Source of the DNA: Rhopalosiphum padi
Taxonomy: Eukaryota > Arthropoda > Insecta > Hemiptera > Aphididae
Direction of reading: 5' to 3'
NCBI RefSeq assembly: GCF_020882245.1
Contig: NC_083600.1
Coordinates: 8,866,001 to 8,930,000, forward strand
DNA: 64,000 bases
Shown here: positions 25,223-40,200 of the stretch, piece after piece
Numbering within the stretch: the first letter of the stretch is position 1
Layout of the letters: the number at the start of each line of letters is the position of its first letter
Notes under the pieces: generated by a model
Database searches by the model: none
The model's input: the letters and a program-made list of their open reading frames with translations, nothing else
What the model was told of the DNA's origin: nothing
Translations under genes and position numbers: made by a program

Positions 25223-28200
25223 ATGACCAACAGCACAGCGAACAGCATGGCCACAATGTCTTCGATCGCGATGACTTCGGCTGCCAGCTCGGATACAATG
25301 TCCGAAATATCAGATTCTGGTACAGGGACATCGGGCAGAAGTTATAGCGACAGCCGAGAAGAAATGCATCAATTAGCGACTTCTTTAGGATTAGAATCAG
25401 CCGATGATTTGGCCAAGGAACGATTCAAAGTCGACAGAAAAAAACTTGAGGCCATGTTGCACTGTAAGTATTTTTTAGTAAAATAAAAATATATCTAATT
25501 CCACTGTGTATATAAATTAAAATTAAAACTATGTATTATTAAATTACTCATAACACATAGGTATATGTCGTTATATAATAGTAGTATTCTGGGGAAAACC
25601 CATACAACAAATTTTAAGCGATCTGATAAAAATAAAATCATTTTTTTTTTAATGTATGTACAAAATGTATATATTCATTTAATTAATAAACAAAGTCATA
25701 AAGATACATATTTATACTAATAACTAATAAGTAATAAAAGTCCTACGTGTAATTTCAAATGCCCCATGGTTAGTCCGAAATGATGCACTGCACTCAGATT
25801 TCAAAATACCAACTATCAAAAACTACATAAAAGAATTATTGGTAAGCTTCTTTAATAATTTAGCAAAAGCAAGTGGTCCACAGCACTTCAGGCTTCAGCA
25901 CTTCACCCTCCCAAACTTCCGCAGACTCCAACGTGGCCGTCCACATGACGTCCTAAATCCTTAATCTACTATTGTATTATGTAGATACATGTATTATGTA
26001 TACATTATTTTGTATTTTATTATTTTTATTATCTGTTAATGTTTCATAACGTAAAAATTGTATTTATTCTGTATATTTTCATATTCTGTATATTTTCAAT
26101 CATAGTTTAAACTATTCATACCAGAATTGTGATCTAATTTAGAAATGTTAAAAAATAATTTAATTCTTCACACCTAAGTTTAGATGATGTCGACTGTCAG
26201 GAAAACTATAATTAATAAAAAAAAAAAAAAAAACTAATAAGCAATAATCTATTTTTATCAATTGTCTTCGTCTTACTAATAGTCATGCGATATAGTGGCG
26301 TGTTTACGAGGAGGGATTAAGGAGTTATATTTCCCCCCCTTATTATATTACACTTTTCATTTATCATTTTATCTGTAGTAAGTAATACAATTCTAGGACA
26401 TTTGGGATCGATAATATTAGTAATATTAGGTACCTCCCTCAAAGAAATCCTGAACACACCACCCATGCGACGTGTCATACTGACATGTTAAGTTTGTGTT
26501 CAGCAGTTCCAATTTTGTTAAATAATAATTATAATTTATAAATAATAGAGAGAATTGACCTATATCATCAAACTTAAAAGTAAGAACATTATCTGTGGGA
26601 TTTTCCGATATTTTAATTTTTAAGCAAGTTATGAAATAATGATCATGTAAAATATATCAATTTAAAAATGTTCATAAATTGTATACAATTTAAAATATCA
26701 TAAAAACCCACGAGAAAGCTCAGATAATGGTTTTATCTTTGAATTTGATCATAGGTATATTCTTTCTATTATTAAAGATTATTATACACAAAATAATTGG
26801 AACTGCTGAACATAAACTTGTAACCGTTGAACGTGTTACGTTCGTAAGACGGAAACAATACAATATATTTATTTGATTTTAATTTATAATAAAATAGGTA
26901 CAAGATCAATTTTTAAATTCATTGATATTGGAAAGGATTATGTCATTATAATATAGACTAAACAGTAATAGACATATTATATTCATTATAAATTCGATTT
27001 TAAATTTTAAAATATATCTTTATAAGTATACATTAAATAAATACATCTTAATTTATGAAGACTATAATATTTCAATGATTTTGGCATACGACAATTTAAA
27101 TTGCATTTCCTTAAATGTTCCTCAAAAAAATCATAGGTACTGTAAAACGGATTGATATTGATATTATAGATATAAAGTTAAAATAGCTCCAAATTGTTAT
27201 GCCTGACGTGGTATTTAATAAGTACCATACGTCGATACCACGAAGATTTCAAAATAATATATACCATATATTTATGGTTACCATTTAATACTTTACAATC
27301 TTACTACCTTTTATATGTCTACACCAATGCCTAAAAGTACTATTACCTACACTGTTTACTGTCTTGTCCGTGTATAGAATTTTTTTATATTCACCCAATT
27401 AAATAATATTGTTTAGGTAAAACGATTTCATTAGTCACTTTTAAATGACCACCTAACCACCCATGGTGGAGTATTTGAATATTTTTAATCATTTGGTAAT
27501 ATGTGATAAAGGGTTAACCACGTGGTTTATACAAAATACGAAGACTGCGGTATTACTTTGTATATATATTACATAGTACCTTTAGTTTTACTTTTTAGTC
27601 GTGGGATACTAGGATCTAATAACATTAATACCAGTAATACCGAAATGATCATAAAAATATATTTTGATTATTGTATTTATTAAAAATGTGTTTAATCAAT
27701 TAAGTATACATTTAAAATTTTTAAATAATACACTCGCCACCATCAAAATCCACTTATCTCCAATCTCCGTTTTAACTAACCCGATCAATCCACTACGTCG
27801 ATTAAAACGACGTTGGACTAGAGATCTACTAAACAATTAACCTTTAACGAGTAATGAAATTTGAAGTGGTGTCACTAGACACGTCCCCTTCTCTCAAGTC
27901 CACATGTCCTGTTGTTTTCTTACTTTAAGCCTTCAAAATTTACTTATTGTATAAAGTTTATATTATAAACTAAATGTATAGTGTATACAGATTGTAAATA
28001 TTCATTAAAAAATAATAATAATAATAATATGATATACGTACATATACAATTATTTATAGATGATTAATTATCCATTGGTATCGATTAAATTGCGAACAAA
28101 ATATAAATAAAGGGTAGCTTATGTATGTGATATATTTTTTCTACGTAGATACATTTATAGTATACAATATCTCTTTTTAATGTCACTCTAATTTTTTATT

Positions 28201-31200
28201 TTATAATTATTTATAAATCAATTAAATTTTTCCTTTGAAACAAATGAGACAATACATTATTCGGTATAAAATATAGATAAACTGAAAGCATTTACCTCAT
28301 CGTTACTCTGTTGTCATAATAATATCATTCGTGTAGACAATAAATCAATTAATGTTATATCGTATTCTTATTTGTACCTATATGGACAGCATATGTTGAC
28401 CATTGTTTAGTATTTATATTATAATATTAATATATATTATATTTTATTAAACATTATATTATTATCGATTGATTTTGATATTTAAATTGAAAAATTAACA
28501 TGTGAATCGTGTCGTTCTAGATATTTAAAATATTTCATATATCGAAATTTTAATGAGAACATCACAATGAATGAGCATGTAAATGTCTTCAAATTTTAAA
28601 GCAATTACAAACTATATATAGTTAAGCAAAGAAATATTACTGTATTATTGGAAATCTATTTATTCTAGTTAATAGTTAGTTTACGGGTATAATATAATAT
28701 ATATATGATATAGGATGCTTATATATTTTATACGAGTCCATTATATATCTACGAATTATAAATAATAAATAACTGTATCTATTAAATATTTTTTTATTTT
28801 GATATTTTACAAACTTAAATCATGTTTGATAAAAAAATAGTAAAACTTCAATATAATTTAAGCATTTAAAAATATTTATCTAATTTGCATTAACCGTCAT
28901 TAACTATGTATTTTTAGGTGATGGTGAGGACGGAATAACAGCAGTCAACTTTTTTCAAAAAGTAATTTTTATATATAAATTATTTTATTATTTTATCATT
29001 AATTATTAGTTTATTACATAGTTTTTATTATTTTTACATTACAATAATGAACAAGTTAACATAATATAATAGTTAATAAATATTGCACTCTTTTTTTAAG
29101 GTAATGACTGATACAAGAACACTAATTTTGTGGCCAACTAGATTAAAAATTGGAGCAAAATCAAAAAAAGGTTGGTATATTTAATAACCTTTTAGTAGTT
29201 TTTCATAATACCTAGTCCACTCAACTAAACTTTAAATACTTAAGTCATTTTATGTATCTATGAAAATTCTCAGGAAAATATTGCGCTTCAGAATATTGTC
29301 ATATTTTATTTCAAACATCCAAAATAATAAAATGTATACTTTTTTAATGTATACCAGTAGTATTTATAAAAATTATATAATAACAAATATTGGGAAAGTC
29401 ACTGCCCTGTACACATCAGCAGATTTCGGGTGATGGGTGTACCGTGTCATATTGAGTAGGTCACCATTGCAATAATCATTAAAGTGCAGGTGTTAATTTA
29501 TTATTCAATATTTAATAATAATATTTTAATAATTGTATTACCTACGGAAAACAACTATGATACTTTCTTTATTACTAAGGATATTTTATAATTTATTTAT
29601 ATTTCTAGATATTATAATTATTTATATTTTTCCATTAATAATACGGTAATTAAACTCTATTTTTCCAAAAACATATATCATTTAATATTGCTTGATATAT
29701 AATTATTTATTGTTATTATAGTATTATTACTTATTATCTTATAAGTAAATACTGATGTGTCATAGAACAGTGTGAATAGATTTGCACTTTTAATAGCATA
29801 AAATTTGTCATAATTTGGGTTTAGACTTTTTTTACCTAATATAAAATTTTTTTACACTTAAAAAAAGATAATTACAAATGCCTAAAAGGCATTATATAAG
29901 CAGCTTAAATTTAGCTTAAATATGTTGACAATTTTATAGATCAAAGAAAACGATAGTTTAAGAAATTATGAAATTCTTCAAATTTCTACTATTAAAATAC
30001 TTTCGGAAAATAATTGTCGAGTTGTCATAGTATACGAATGATTAAAAGCTACTTAAATAATAATAACAATAATAAAATACTTTCAAAATTACACCAAAAC
30101 ATAAAATTGTGTATGAAAATAAATCGTAATTCTATGTATGTATAAATGTATAATGAAATCTTATATTAAAATTCAAACATGCATAGATAAATAAAAATAT
30201 ATATATATAATTATAATAAGAATGATATACAGATTCTATATTTTGACAAATTGCGTAACAATGCTTATACTTAAAACAATCTTAAAACAAATATCGTTGA
30301 TTTATTCTAAATTTTTTTTAAAATCCAGTCTCAACTATTCCTTCTGTTCTTTAGTGGCCTTAGTGTTTTATCGTTAGATTATTTTACTTTTTTATAGAAC
30401 TTTTTGTTATATTAACAAATTTGACCGAATTTAATAAAATAAATACAATATTTTATGGAACTAAAATATTACATTTTTTAAACTACCGTTTACCTGAAAT
30501 CATAATTTAGATCTTATAAAACTAATTAAAAATTTGTAATTTTGAACTGTATACGTGAACTTATATTTTAAAATGTCGACTAATATTTTTGTATACTAAC
30601 ATTTTAGAATTGTACGTTAAATATCTTAAGTCTATTTCATTTAAAACTTTGAACCATTCATTTAATATTCAATAAAAAATATATCTTTTCACCAAAATAT
30701 TCATCGCACATCATAGAGAACTATCTTTTTTAATTTTCATGTATTTTATTGGCTCAAATAATTATGATGGGTAATAATAACTAATAAGTTTTTAAATTTC
30801 AAGTCCCATAGAAATCTAAATCATTTTTTTTTAGAATTACAATTTAATAATTAAAACAATTATTTTACAAAACAAATAGAAAACTAAAAAAATTTATTTA
30901 TATTAGCTTAAAAAAAGAAAATATGCTTTTAAATTATTTCATGTCTAAAATTGCTAATACAAAATATTTGGTGAAAATTCTCTGTCGTAAATGCCAAAGG
31001 GTTATTCCTTTATGAATCAAAAAAAAAAACATAATCGATTTTGTCAAAACCCTGTAGTAGAGTAAAAATGTTCCCGTTTTTCTGATTTTAGTTCTGTCCG
31101 ATATTTAAGTACACATTATTGTGAAATTAATATTTATAATATTTATTGATTCCCTAAGAATTAAAAATACTTTTACTGAGCCACCGAGGTAAAGAGTGTT

Positions 31201-34200
31201 TACTGTTAAAATTACCCCGCTTTATATTATATTAATAATAAATTAAATTCCGCTATTGAATAATAAATGCTAAACTACGTGAATTACGTTAACAACAAGA
31301 ACTTAATTTTATTAAATCCTGTAAACCTGTTATATGCTTATTAATTTTTATATTTTATAACGTTCAAATCTCAAGAGAAATATTACACAAGGTACAACAC
31401 TACAACCATGATAAAAAGTAAATAACATATTGAATATGAAATTTAAAAATAAAACTTGCAAATATACATGTTATTTTATTTTTGTATGTATTATATAAAA
31501 TCTAAAATTAATAATAATATTGTATATAAATATTATTAATAGTAATTATTTACTGTCTGTATATTTACCTTTGATAATACCTAGATATATGCATAGATTT
31601 AAAAACAATATAGCCTATATCTACATTATTATACCACCTATTGGTAATTATTATGATTGTTAGTTATAATTTTATTAGTGTTATTTTAAGATAACCAAAC
31701 TTTTTTGAATTTGAAAAAAAAAAATAACTACTTTAAATTATATTTTAAGCAATTTTATTCATTTCTGATATTTTTAATGAAGAAAAAAAGAAAAAAAAAT
31801 TAAAATTAAAATAGTATTAATATAATTATAAATAATGGAATCATTGATAATGTTTTTTTTCGGATAGCAACAACCCACTGCCTGACAGCCGTATCAATTA
31901 AATTTACTTGATTACTATAAATATCACATTCGCAAGATTATATCCCTACTTTACAAAAGTCTGTTAAACGGTCCGGCAACTAAAATATATATCGTTAAAA
32001 ATTTAGTTATCTTTATTCTTTACATAAACAAATAGACGAGACAAGCTCGTTTTGAATACTTGCATTAGGTACTTAACATTGCGTTTGTTCTCTTAAAGAT
32101 TTTTAAATTAAATTTCTAATGTACATTAAATTGTATTTTATTATTTGTTATTGATGATATTATTTTTATTATTACTATACAATGATAAACACGTCTCGTT
32201 TATTTCAATTGTTGACTGATCTAAGACGGAATAAAGAGGCTTTAAAGTTTTTAAATTACCAACCTCAGCAAACGTTCTTTTGGTCAACTAAGGATGATAC
32301 TTTATGGATAGAAATTTTAAATACTGAGTATAAGGCTCATAAAACTCAAGGTATGTTGCAAAATGTATGTAGACAGACAATAATTTTGAATATTCACATT
32401 TCATAGCTATATTATTTATAGTTTTAATTATTAAAAATTTTTAATTTAATACAAAAGTATTATACTATTATATTTAATATTTTTATAAATAATTTTATGG
32501 TTTTTTTCTTAAAAACCACCAGCTTAAAATTTATACTTTACCTATTAGAATATTGTTATATTCTGTGATATTAGATTATTACTTTATTAGATATTAAACC
32601 CTATATTAATATCCTATTTAAACAAAAATTTAGTTGAAATTAAATTGAAAATAAATATTAATAATATTTATAGACGTAATATAATACTATATTAAAATAT
32701 TTTGTATTGATACATAATACATGTATTGATTTGTATTAATTATTCTACTATTACATTCAATTTTTTTTTTTTTAATTAAATAAGGTACACAGTAAAAATA
32801 TTGTTTTTTGTTTTTAATAATGATACCTTTAGGACATTGTCATTAAACGAATATTTGTAAATTGTTAACACATAATGTCTATAATATACTAAATACTAAT
32901 GTGTATATAGTATTAACTATTATATTATATATAGAAGTCTGGAACAGAATAGTGATTACTGATTAGTGATTACATTTAATTTAAAGTACATCCATAAGCC
33001 GCGTCAATGATTACATTTCAACTGATAAAGACAACGTATTAATTAAATATTTGAATGTTTAGATTGTGATCACTTTTCACGTTTTATAGTAAGTTTATTG
33101 AAATATTTATTGAAATATTAGATAGGTTGATAAGTACATCATACATTCGTACCATTCATACCTGTTCACTGTTAAAATTATCATATTAATTTTTGTTCTG
33201 TGGTATAATAATATTATACTTTATACTCATATAAAGAATGAACACTCTTACACTCTAGGTATAAGTATTTACTATTGCTGCGTATAATTGAAGTAGAAAA
33301 TATACATAGGTAATTTTTAATCCGAGGATTTTTATTGCTAAGAAACTTAAAAATTACCTGCATTTGTCATTATCTTATAAATTAATTTTTAAATAGATGG
33401 GAAATATTATATAGATATATTACGATTTATAAGGCGGAGTTAGACTTACGCTTTGCGTAGTAGACATATTTAATGTTACAAATACTTATGAAATATTGTT
33501 TATGTACCTAAACCTAATTCATATTTGAACAAAATTGTTTACTGAGAAAGTGGGAATCCCATAAATTATGGTCATAAAATAAGAGTTAACACTTAATACG
33601 TATTATGATTTATAATTTATATTTGAAGATCTATATTGAAGATAATGCATACTGCATAAATATTTAATAGGTACATTTATTGTACAGGTTGGTTATTTTA
33701 ACAATGAACACCCAATATAATCCGAAATAGAATATTTTTAAATATTATCATTGATTCATTGAGATTTTACGTTAAATAATTTTTATTTATATGCATTTTT
33801 GCTTACTAACATTCAGATAATAAGAGTAAGTATGAAATGTCCACGTGCTACGTAAATACGTAATTACAATTAAGGACAACGCAATTTTATTAAGCTCCGA
33901 AAATTGTAGTCTACAGTCTACGCCTACTACTCGCTCATCCAGACTTCGGATATGCTCAGGGACGAACCGGAGTGTGGTCATGGGGGGGTCACCCACTTGG
34001 CAATATTTGATTTTCAGTCGGCAGAATGTAAATTATTTTCGTCTGAATTAAACTAAATTGTTTTAGAACGTGGAGAGGAAAATTAAATAAACTGTACTGG
34101 TGGAGAGTAGGTCATTATAAAGGATATTATATTAAATTTGAATGCATTGACAGGTATCATTGTGTATACAAAAAACGATTCTGAACGGAGATAATTTGTC

Positions 34201-37200
34201 AGTTTAGGGTCTATTATATTATTATTACCTGTATTTAAATTGTAATATTTATTTTTCTCAACTACTGGTGAAAGTTTCAAGTTTCTACGGTTTATACTTT
34301 TTGAATAACAACAAATATTTTAAATCGTTTTAGGATATATCGTTATTTTACGCGATTTCGTAGAAAATTACTTTTATATGAAAAATGTATGGATCTTGTA
34401 TTGGATTTTTTAACTTAGGCATAAATCACAAAACTTTTATGAAATTATCAATATCAAAATTACTGTAAATTTTCGCGATTTTGACATATTTCGTAAACAT
34501 TTGAACTTAAAATGGTTATAAACAAAATTGTGACTGTTTTTTTATTTTTATTTTTTTTATTACAATAAAAACAACTTAGTATAAATCTTCTATTAAATTT
34601 TAAAGATTTTGTGGAATGCTAATTTTTTTTATCAATTTTCAATTGTCTATAAATAGCTAAAAGTCAAAACATTTTGACAAATTTAAGAGTAAATAGATAA
34701 CGCTAATATAAATATTTGATGAAAATTTCAAGTATTTTAAATGATTCGTTTTTGAGTTACAACAAAATAAAAAAATTGATTTTGTTGAAAACTGATTATG
34801 CGTAAAATTTCCCGTTTTTTTGTTACTTTTTTAGGGTTTTCTTGATACTTTTGAAAACTTCTAGAAATTTTTTACTTTTGACTCCCCAAAGTACCAACTA
34901 GATTCATTTTTCTTTTTAAAGAGGGGCAGAAGTCAAAAATCAAAGCATTATTACTACTCCAAAACGTGATGACAGACATAAAAAAAACACATCATTGTAA
35001 AGTCAATACATTTATCACCCCGTTCAGAATCTAAAATGTATAGTAAACTAAAAGTAATTTAATAGTTATTAAAAATTTGGAATTTCAAATTCTAGTTGGA
35101 AAATTTTAGACTACTCCCCACGATTTGTTTCTGAGATCGTCCCTGAATATGCTCGTTAATTATATACACAGAAAATAGGTAGAGGTAGTAGGTACTTGCT
35201 TAATAATTTATATTTAAACATAAACATTTTTATAGAAAAAATATTGTTTCAGATAGTTAATTAAATTAAAAGTATAGGTTCTTGTTTCAAAATTATGAAC
35301 GCTCTTTCTTTACTGTTAACCTGTATACTATGTTTAGATTTATTTAATAAAATTTATTTTGGAATTTGGTATTTAAAGATTAGAAATTATATAATCTAAC
35401 TTATAAATCATAAATGTGTAACTAAATCTCATTTTTACTGCATCAATGTCTCAACATTTTTAACCAGCATTTCTTTACCTATAATTTTTCTTATTGTTTA
35501 AAATTTTGATGTATTTAATGAGTATGTAAAGTTCTAAAAATATTAAATTTACATTCGGTATAATTATTTGAATATCATAATTTATTGTTGATTTTAAATA
35601 CATTTTTAGCTACACATTTAATAGCCTCAAAAGATGAATGAAAAAAGCGAGTGTCTACACAGTAACACCATATTATCTTAATTATATTTTTTATGAATTA
35701 CAACAATAATATTATAAATAAATATTAAATATATAGATATTTTAAAATTTGTATGTAGGTACTTCTAAGTGTATAATATTCTAAGCTAAAATGTATAATA
35801 TGTATTTTATAGACCCACATGTTCGAATCGCAGGACTCCCAGAAGATGTAAAGGCGGCTAAAATGCAAGTGATGAGTGTATTGGATGATCGAGTGAGAAT
35901 ATTTTCTGTTACTTTGAATAATTTTTACAACTACTCAAAAATTATCATATTATATTTTATTTAGAGCAATCGCGTAACAATGAAGCTAGATCTTAGTTAC
36001 ACTGATCACTCGCATATTATCGGTCGTGGCGGTCTGACCATTAAACAAGTGATGGAAAACACAGGTTGTCATATACACTTTCCAGATTCAAACAGAACAA
36101 GTTTGTTAGAAAAAAGTAATCAAGTTTCTATTGCTGGCAATTGTAACGCTGTAGAACGGGCTAGAGCTCGTGTTCGAGTAAGCATTAAATTGTTATTAGT
36201 TATATTATGTTTTAAATATTTAAACTATTAATTTTTTAATAATTATTATTATTAAAATACCTATATAACTGAAAATATGAAACAATAAAGAATTGAATAT
36301 CTACGAAATGTTTTCTATACTTCCTTTCATGAGAAACCACAATTCCGCCATGCATGGCATGCATTCAAATAAAGGAATTCCCCCATAATTTGGTTACTGC
36401 CATTAGACTGATGTTGGGTGACACAAGTTACTCGGATCCACGGATTACGTGTTTTATCGTCAGTTGCGGTTTCTTGTGGTTTGAACTGTTTGAAGTGTAG
36501 TAAAAATGTAGGTTATACTAAAGAAAATAGAGGATCAAGACTGTTAATAGAGAAAACAAAAATATATTAATTATAAGCTGTATTTGTTAGAAAGTGTAGA
36601 CAAATATTTTTAATTACTAAAACTTTGATTTAAAAATACAAAAAAATATCTAGAATTATAAATATTTGGCAAGAGGGAGGATCTTGTTTCTATTATTTAA
36701 TATATAAATTAAATTAAATTATTTTTATTTGTAGGAATTGACTCCATTGATATTTTGTTTTGACTGGCCAAACATTGGGACTGTTCAAAATTATCAAGAT
36801 CCATCTAGTCAATTCCCATACATTGGCTCTATTCAAGAAAATTTTAATGTTCATGTAATGTTTCGCACTAGACCAAAGCTTCATTCAACTATGGTTATGG
36901 TTAAAGGACATGAATGGGATGTCGTGAGAGTGAAAGAAGCTACTATGCAACTTATAACTCATATGTGTGGAAATCTTGCAGTAAGATATGAAATGATATG
37001 TTAATCGAGAACAAATTATTACTTATTAGGATATAATCATATTGTTCCAACACAAATTAAATTTATATATATATATATATATATCTATATATATATATAT
37101 TAATATTATATTATTTACATGGTAACCTATTAGGTAATAATATTAATATTAATTCAGAACAAAACATGTTTCATTAGCATTTTATACTATTCATATAGTG

Positions 37201-40200
37201 GTATAAATTAATTTAATATTTTAAATTACCTATAACAGGTTAGATAATTGCTTATGTCATTCAATAAGTATGAAAATTGAGTAATTTTTATTATTTGTTT
37301 AATTAAAATTTAAATGTTTTGGTTATACACTGAGTCTAACTTATAGGGGTAGCCCCGGGTCCCGATATTATTATTTGAGGCCCCAGACTCTTGTTGATGA
37401 TTAAATATTAAAGTGGCACTGTGAAATTTTATTATACCTATTATTACTTTTGTTAGACATTTAAATGATGTATATCAGTAAACTTTAATTATTATTTTTC
37501 ATTTGTACTAACATTATTATAACTATCTATATTTTATATATAGTTTATAATTATATTTAAATATTATTCAAGTATTAAAAATTAATTTATGTTCTGTAAA
37601 TAAAAATTTTGTTTGCTAATGCAAATATGTTATTTTAATGTTACCTTTTTTTTTTTTAATTATGTTTGACAAATATTAAAAGCCCCTAAAATTATATTGC
37701 CCCAGGCACATTATACACCAAGGGTTTAATTTTTTTTGTAACATATTTTTTTCTCATTTTGTACACCATTTTTTTCTTTTTTTTAGAGGGTGGGGTATAA
37801 AAGTTTTAAGCTGTACATTTTCACCTAAAAAATTTCCAAGTACACTATTATGATAAATTTTTTTTATTATTATTAAATACTTATAAGTTACTTCTTTACT
37901 TGAAAGCAATATAACTAAGTTAAACATTTTATTTTATTTGAAATATATTTGATGAAATTTTTTGTTCTAAAAAAAAAAAAAAAAAAGTGGCATTTAAGTC
38001 TATAATTCAATAACAATATATAATTATCAAGTTTAAATTAAATAATTTCAGTATAGTTTAATATATTTATTAAAAATAAAATGTTAGTTATGCATTTTAC
38101 TATTATTTTTATGAAGCTATCAATGAAAAATAAGATAATACAATTAATACAAAATAATAATATTGTTACAATTTTAGAATCAAGTTTTAATACTTATGGT
38201 TATGGAAATATCTCCTCAACATCATAAAATAGTAATGGGGCCGGGTAATGATACACTTAGAGCTATCACTCGCCGAACTGGAGCCCAAATATTGTTTCCG
38301 GATGCTAAGGATCCAAATATACCTTCCATTAAAAAAAGCAGTGTTACCATCACTGGTCATATACATAATGTCTACGCAGCTCGTCAAATGCTTATTGTAA
38401 TATTTTTATTCGTATTCTGCTAAATTTAAATAAATCAATATTCATAGATTGCATTTTTTATTTTTAGGGTTCATTACCATTGCTTCTTATGTTTGACATT
38501 CCGCAAGACGAAATGGTACTAACCCACGAACAAATTGACAGCGTAATGCAACGTTTGGACATTTATATATCACTTCGACATAAAGCTAGTCAAAATATAT
38601 ACACCGTTTCAATAAAAGGTTTTGAAAGATCTGTAGGTAAGTGTTGAGTAAATAAATAAATATTTATTTTTATTTCATAATTTTATTTATAAAATTATAC
38701 ATAGATAGATAATTTAAGACATTTAAATTAATAATTATTTATTTTGTAAATAAATTAATTTTTTTTTAATAATATATACACAATTGTATAATATTGTACA
38801 ATGCATAAAATACTTATTATTTTTTTTATAGGTAACATTTATGAAGGTAGAAAGTGTTTACTGGGTGGTACTGGAGAAATAATATCACCAAGTATACCAA
38901 ATACATATAATGTGTCAAATGAAAATCCATCATTTTTAGTTTCCAATGGAGAATTTTTCAGTGGAAATCGATATTCAAATAAATCTTTTAACAATTTAGG
39001 CGGATTTAGTAATTTTACAAATTTCCCTGGATCAATTTCTACATCATGTCAAAATAGTGTAATCAATTTACCTTTGGTAAGTAACCATGGAAATATTTCT
39101 CAGATTAACGTTTTGGGCCCAAGAATACAACAATTGGCTAATGATATAAAAATGGACAATTTATCAACTAATAATAATCACATTGGAAAATCAAGTAAGT
39201 TATCTTACATTATTATGTTAAACTCGAGGTTCTCAAACTTTTTTTTTTTGCATGTGTATTACAATACAGTTATGTACCACTGATGACTAAAAATAGAATT
39301 ATTCAATATTTTTATATTATAATATGGAGTATATAACTTAATTACTTTATTTATATTTCATGTACAAGTACAACAATGTTTTTTTTTTGCATCTCACTGT
39401 TTGAGAACCATTGTTCAAGACAATATAAATAGGTACCTAATATAATTAATTTCTCCATTATTTTAGCATTTAATTATATTCAAGACGCAAATACTTCTCC
39501 AAATCAAAGTTTGTTGTCATCATGTAATGAATTAGGTATTTTTATTTATCAAAATTTTTTAAATTTTAATTTATCTTAACTTTGAATAATAATGTATGAA
39601 ATGTTTTAATTAGTTTTAAGTAAATAATTGATTTTCTTCATTAGATTTAGAAATGTTTGAGAACCGTGCACCTGGTTTTCGAAGACAGCCAATTACTTAT
39701 GATTACCATAATTTACGAGTTGCTGCTACGCAAGGTAGATGAGTTCAATATTAAAAACTGCAATATCATAATATTTGCATTGTATATGTTTAATAGTGTC
39801 TCAAACAAAACCAAATCGATCAGAAATAAGAGTTCCGACATCTGTATGGTCTGGTTATGGTTTTAGTCAATCAAGTCCTTCAGCAGTTTTAAAAGGACAA
39901 CAAGATGTAAATTAATTTTCAATTATTTAAATTATTTTATTTTTTATTGATATTATTTTAATATATATAGAATGAGTTAAATATATGGAGTAACTCTACA
40001 CCAGAAATAAATAATGATACATCTGAATTGGCATCAATGGAAATGAGTAACCATCTTGACTCCACGCCTACATCGACTGTGTCTAAAATCACATCTTCTT
40101 CATTTGCTGATTTACCATCTCATTTGGCAATTCTTGGCTTAGATAAATATATAAGTAAGTTAGCTATTCAATTCAACATAATCTCATAATATAATATGGT

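Noticed and set aside
36300..36500. Loose inverted repeat around GAAACCACAA and TTTCTTGTGGTTT in a BicC intron
   Set aside because: Pairing is short and interrupted and no target duplication was found; too weak to call an element.
37330..37735. GC-richer patches with CCCCGGGTCCC and GCCCCAGGCAC in a BicC intron
   Set aside because: Probably worn transposon sequence but no matching inverted ends could be defined.
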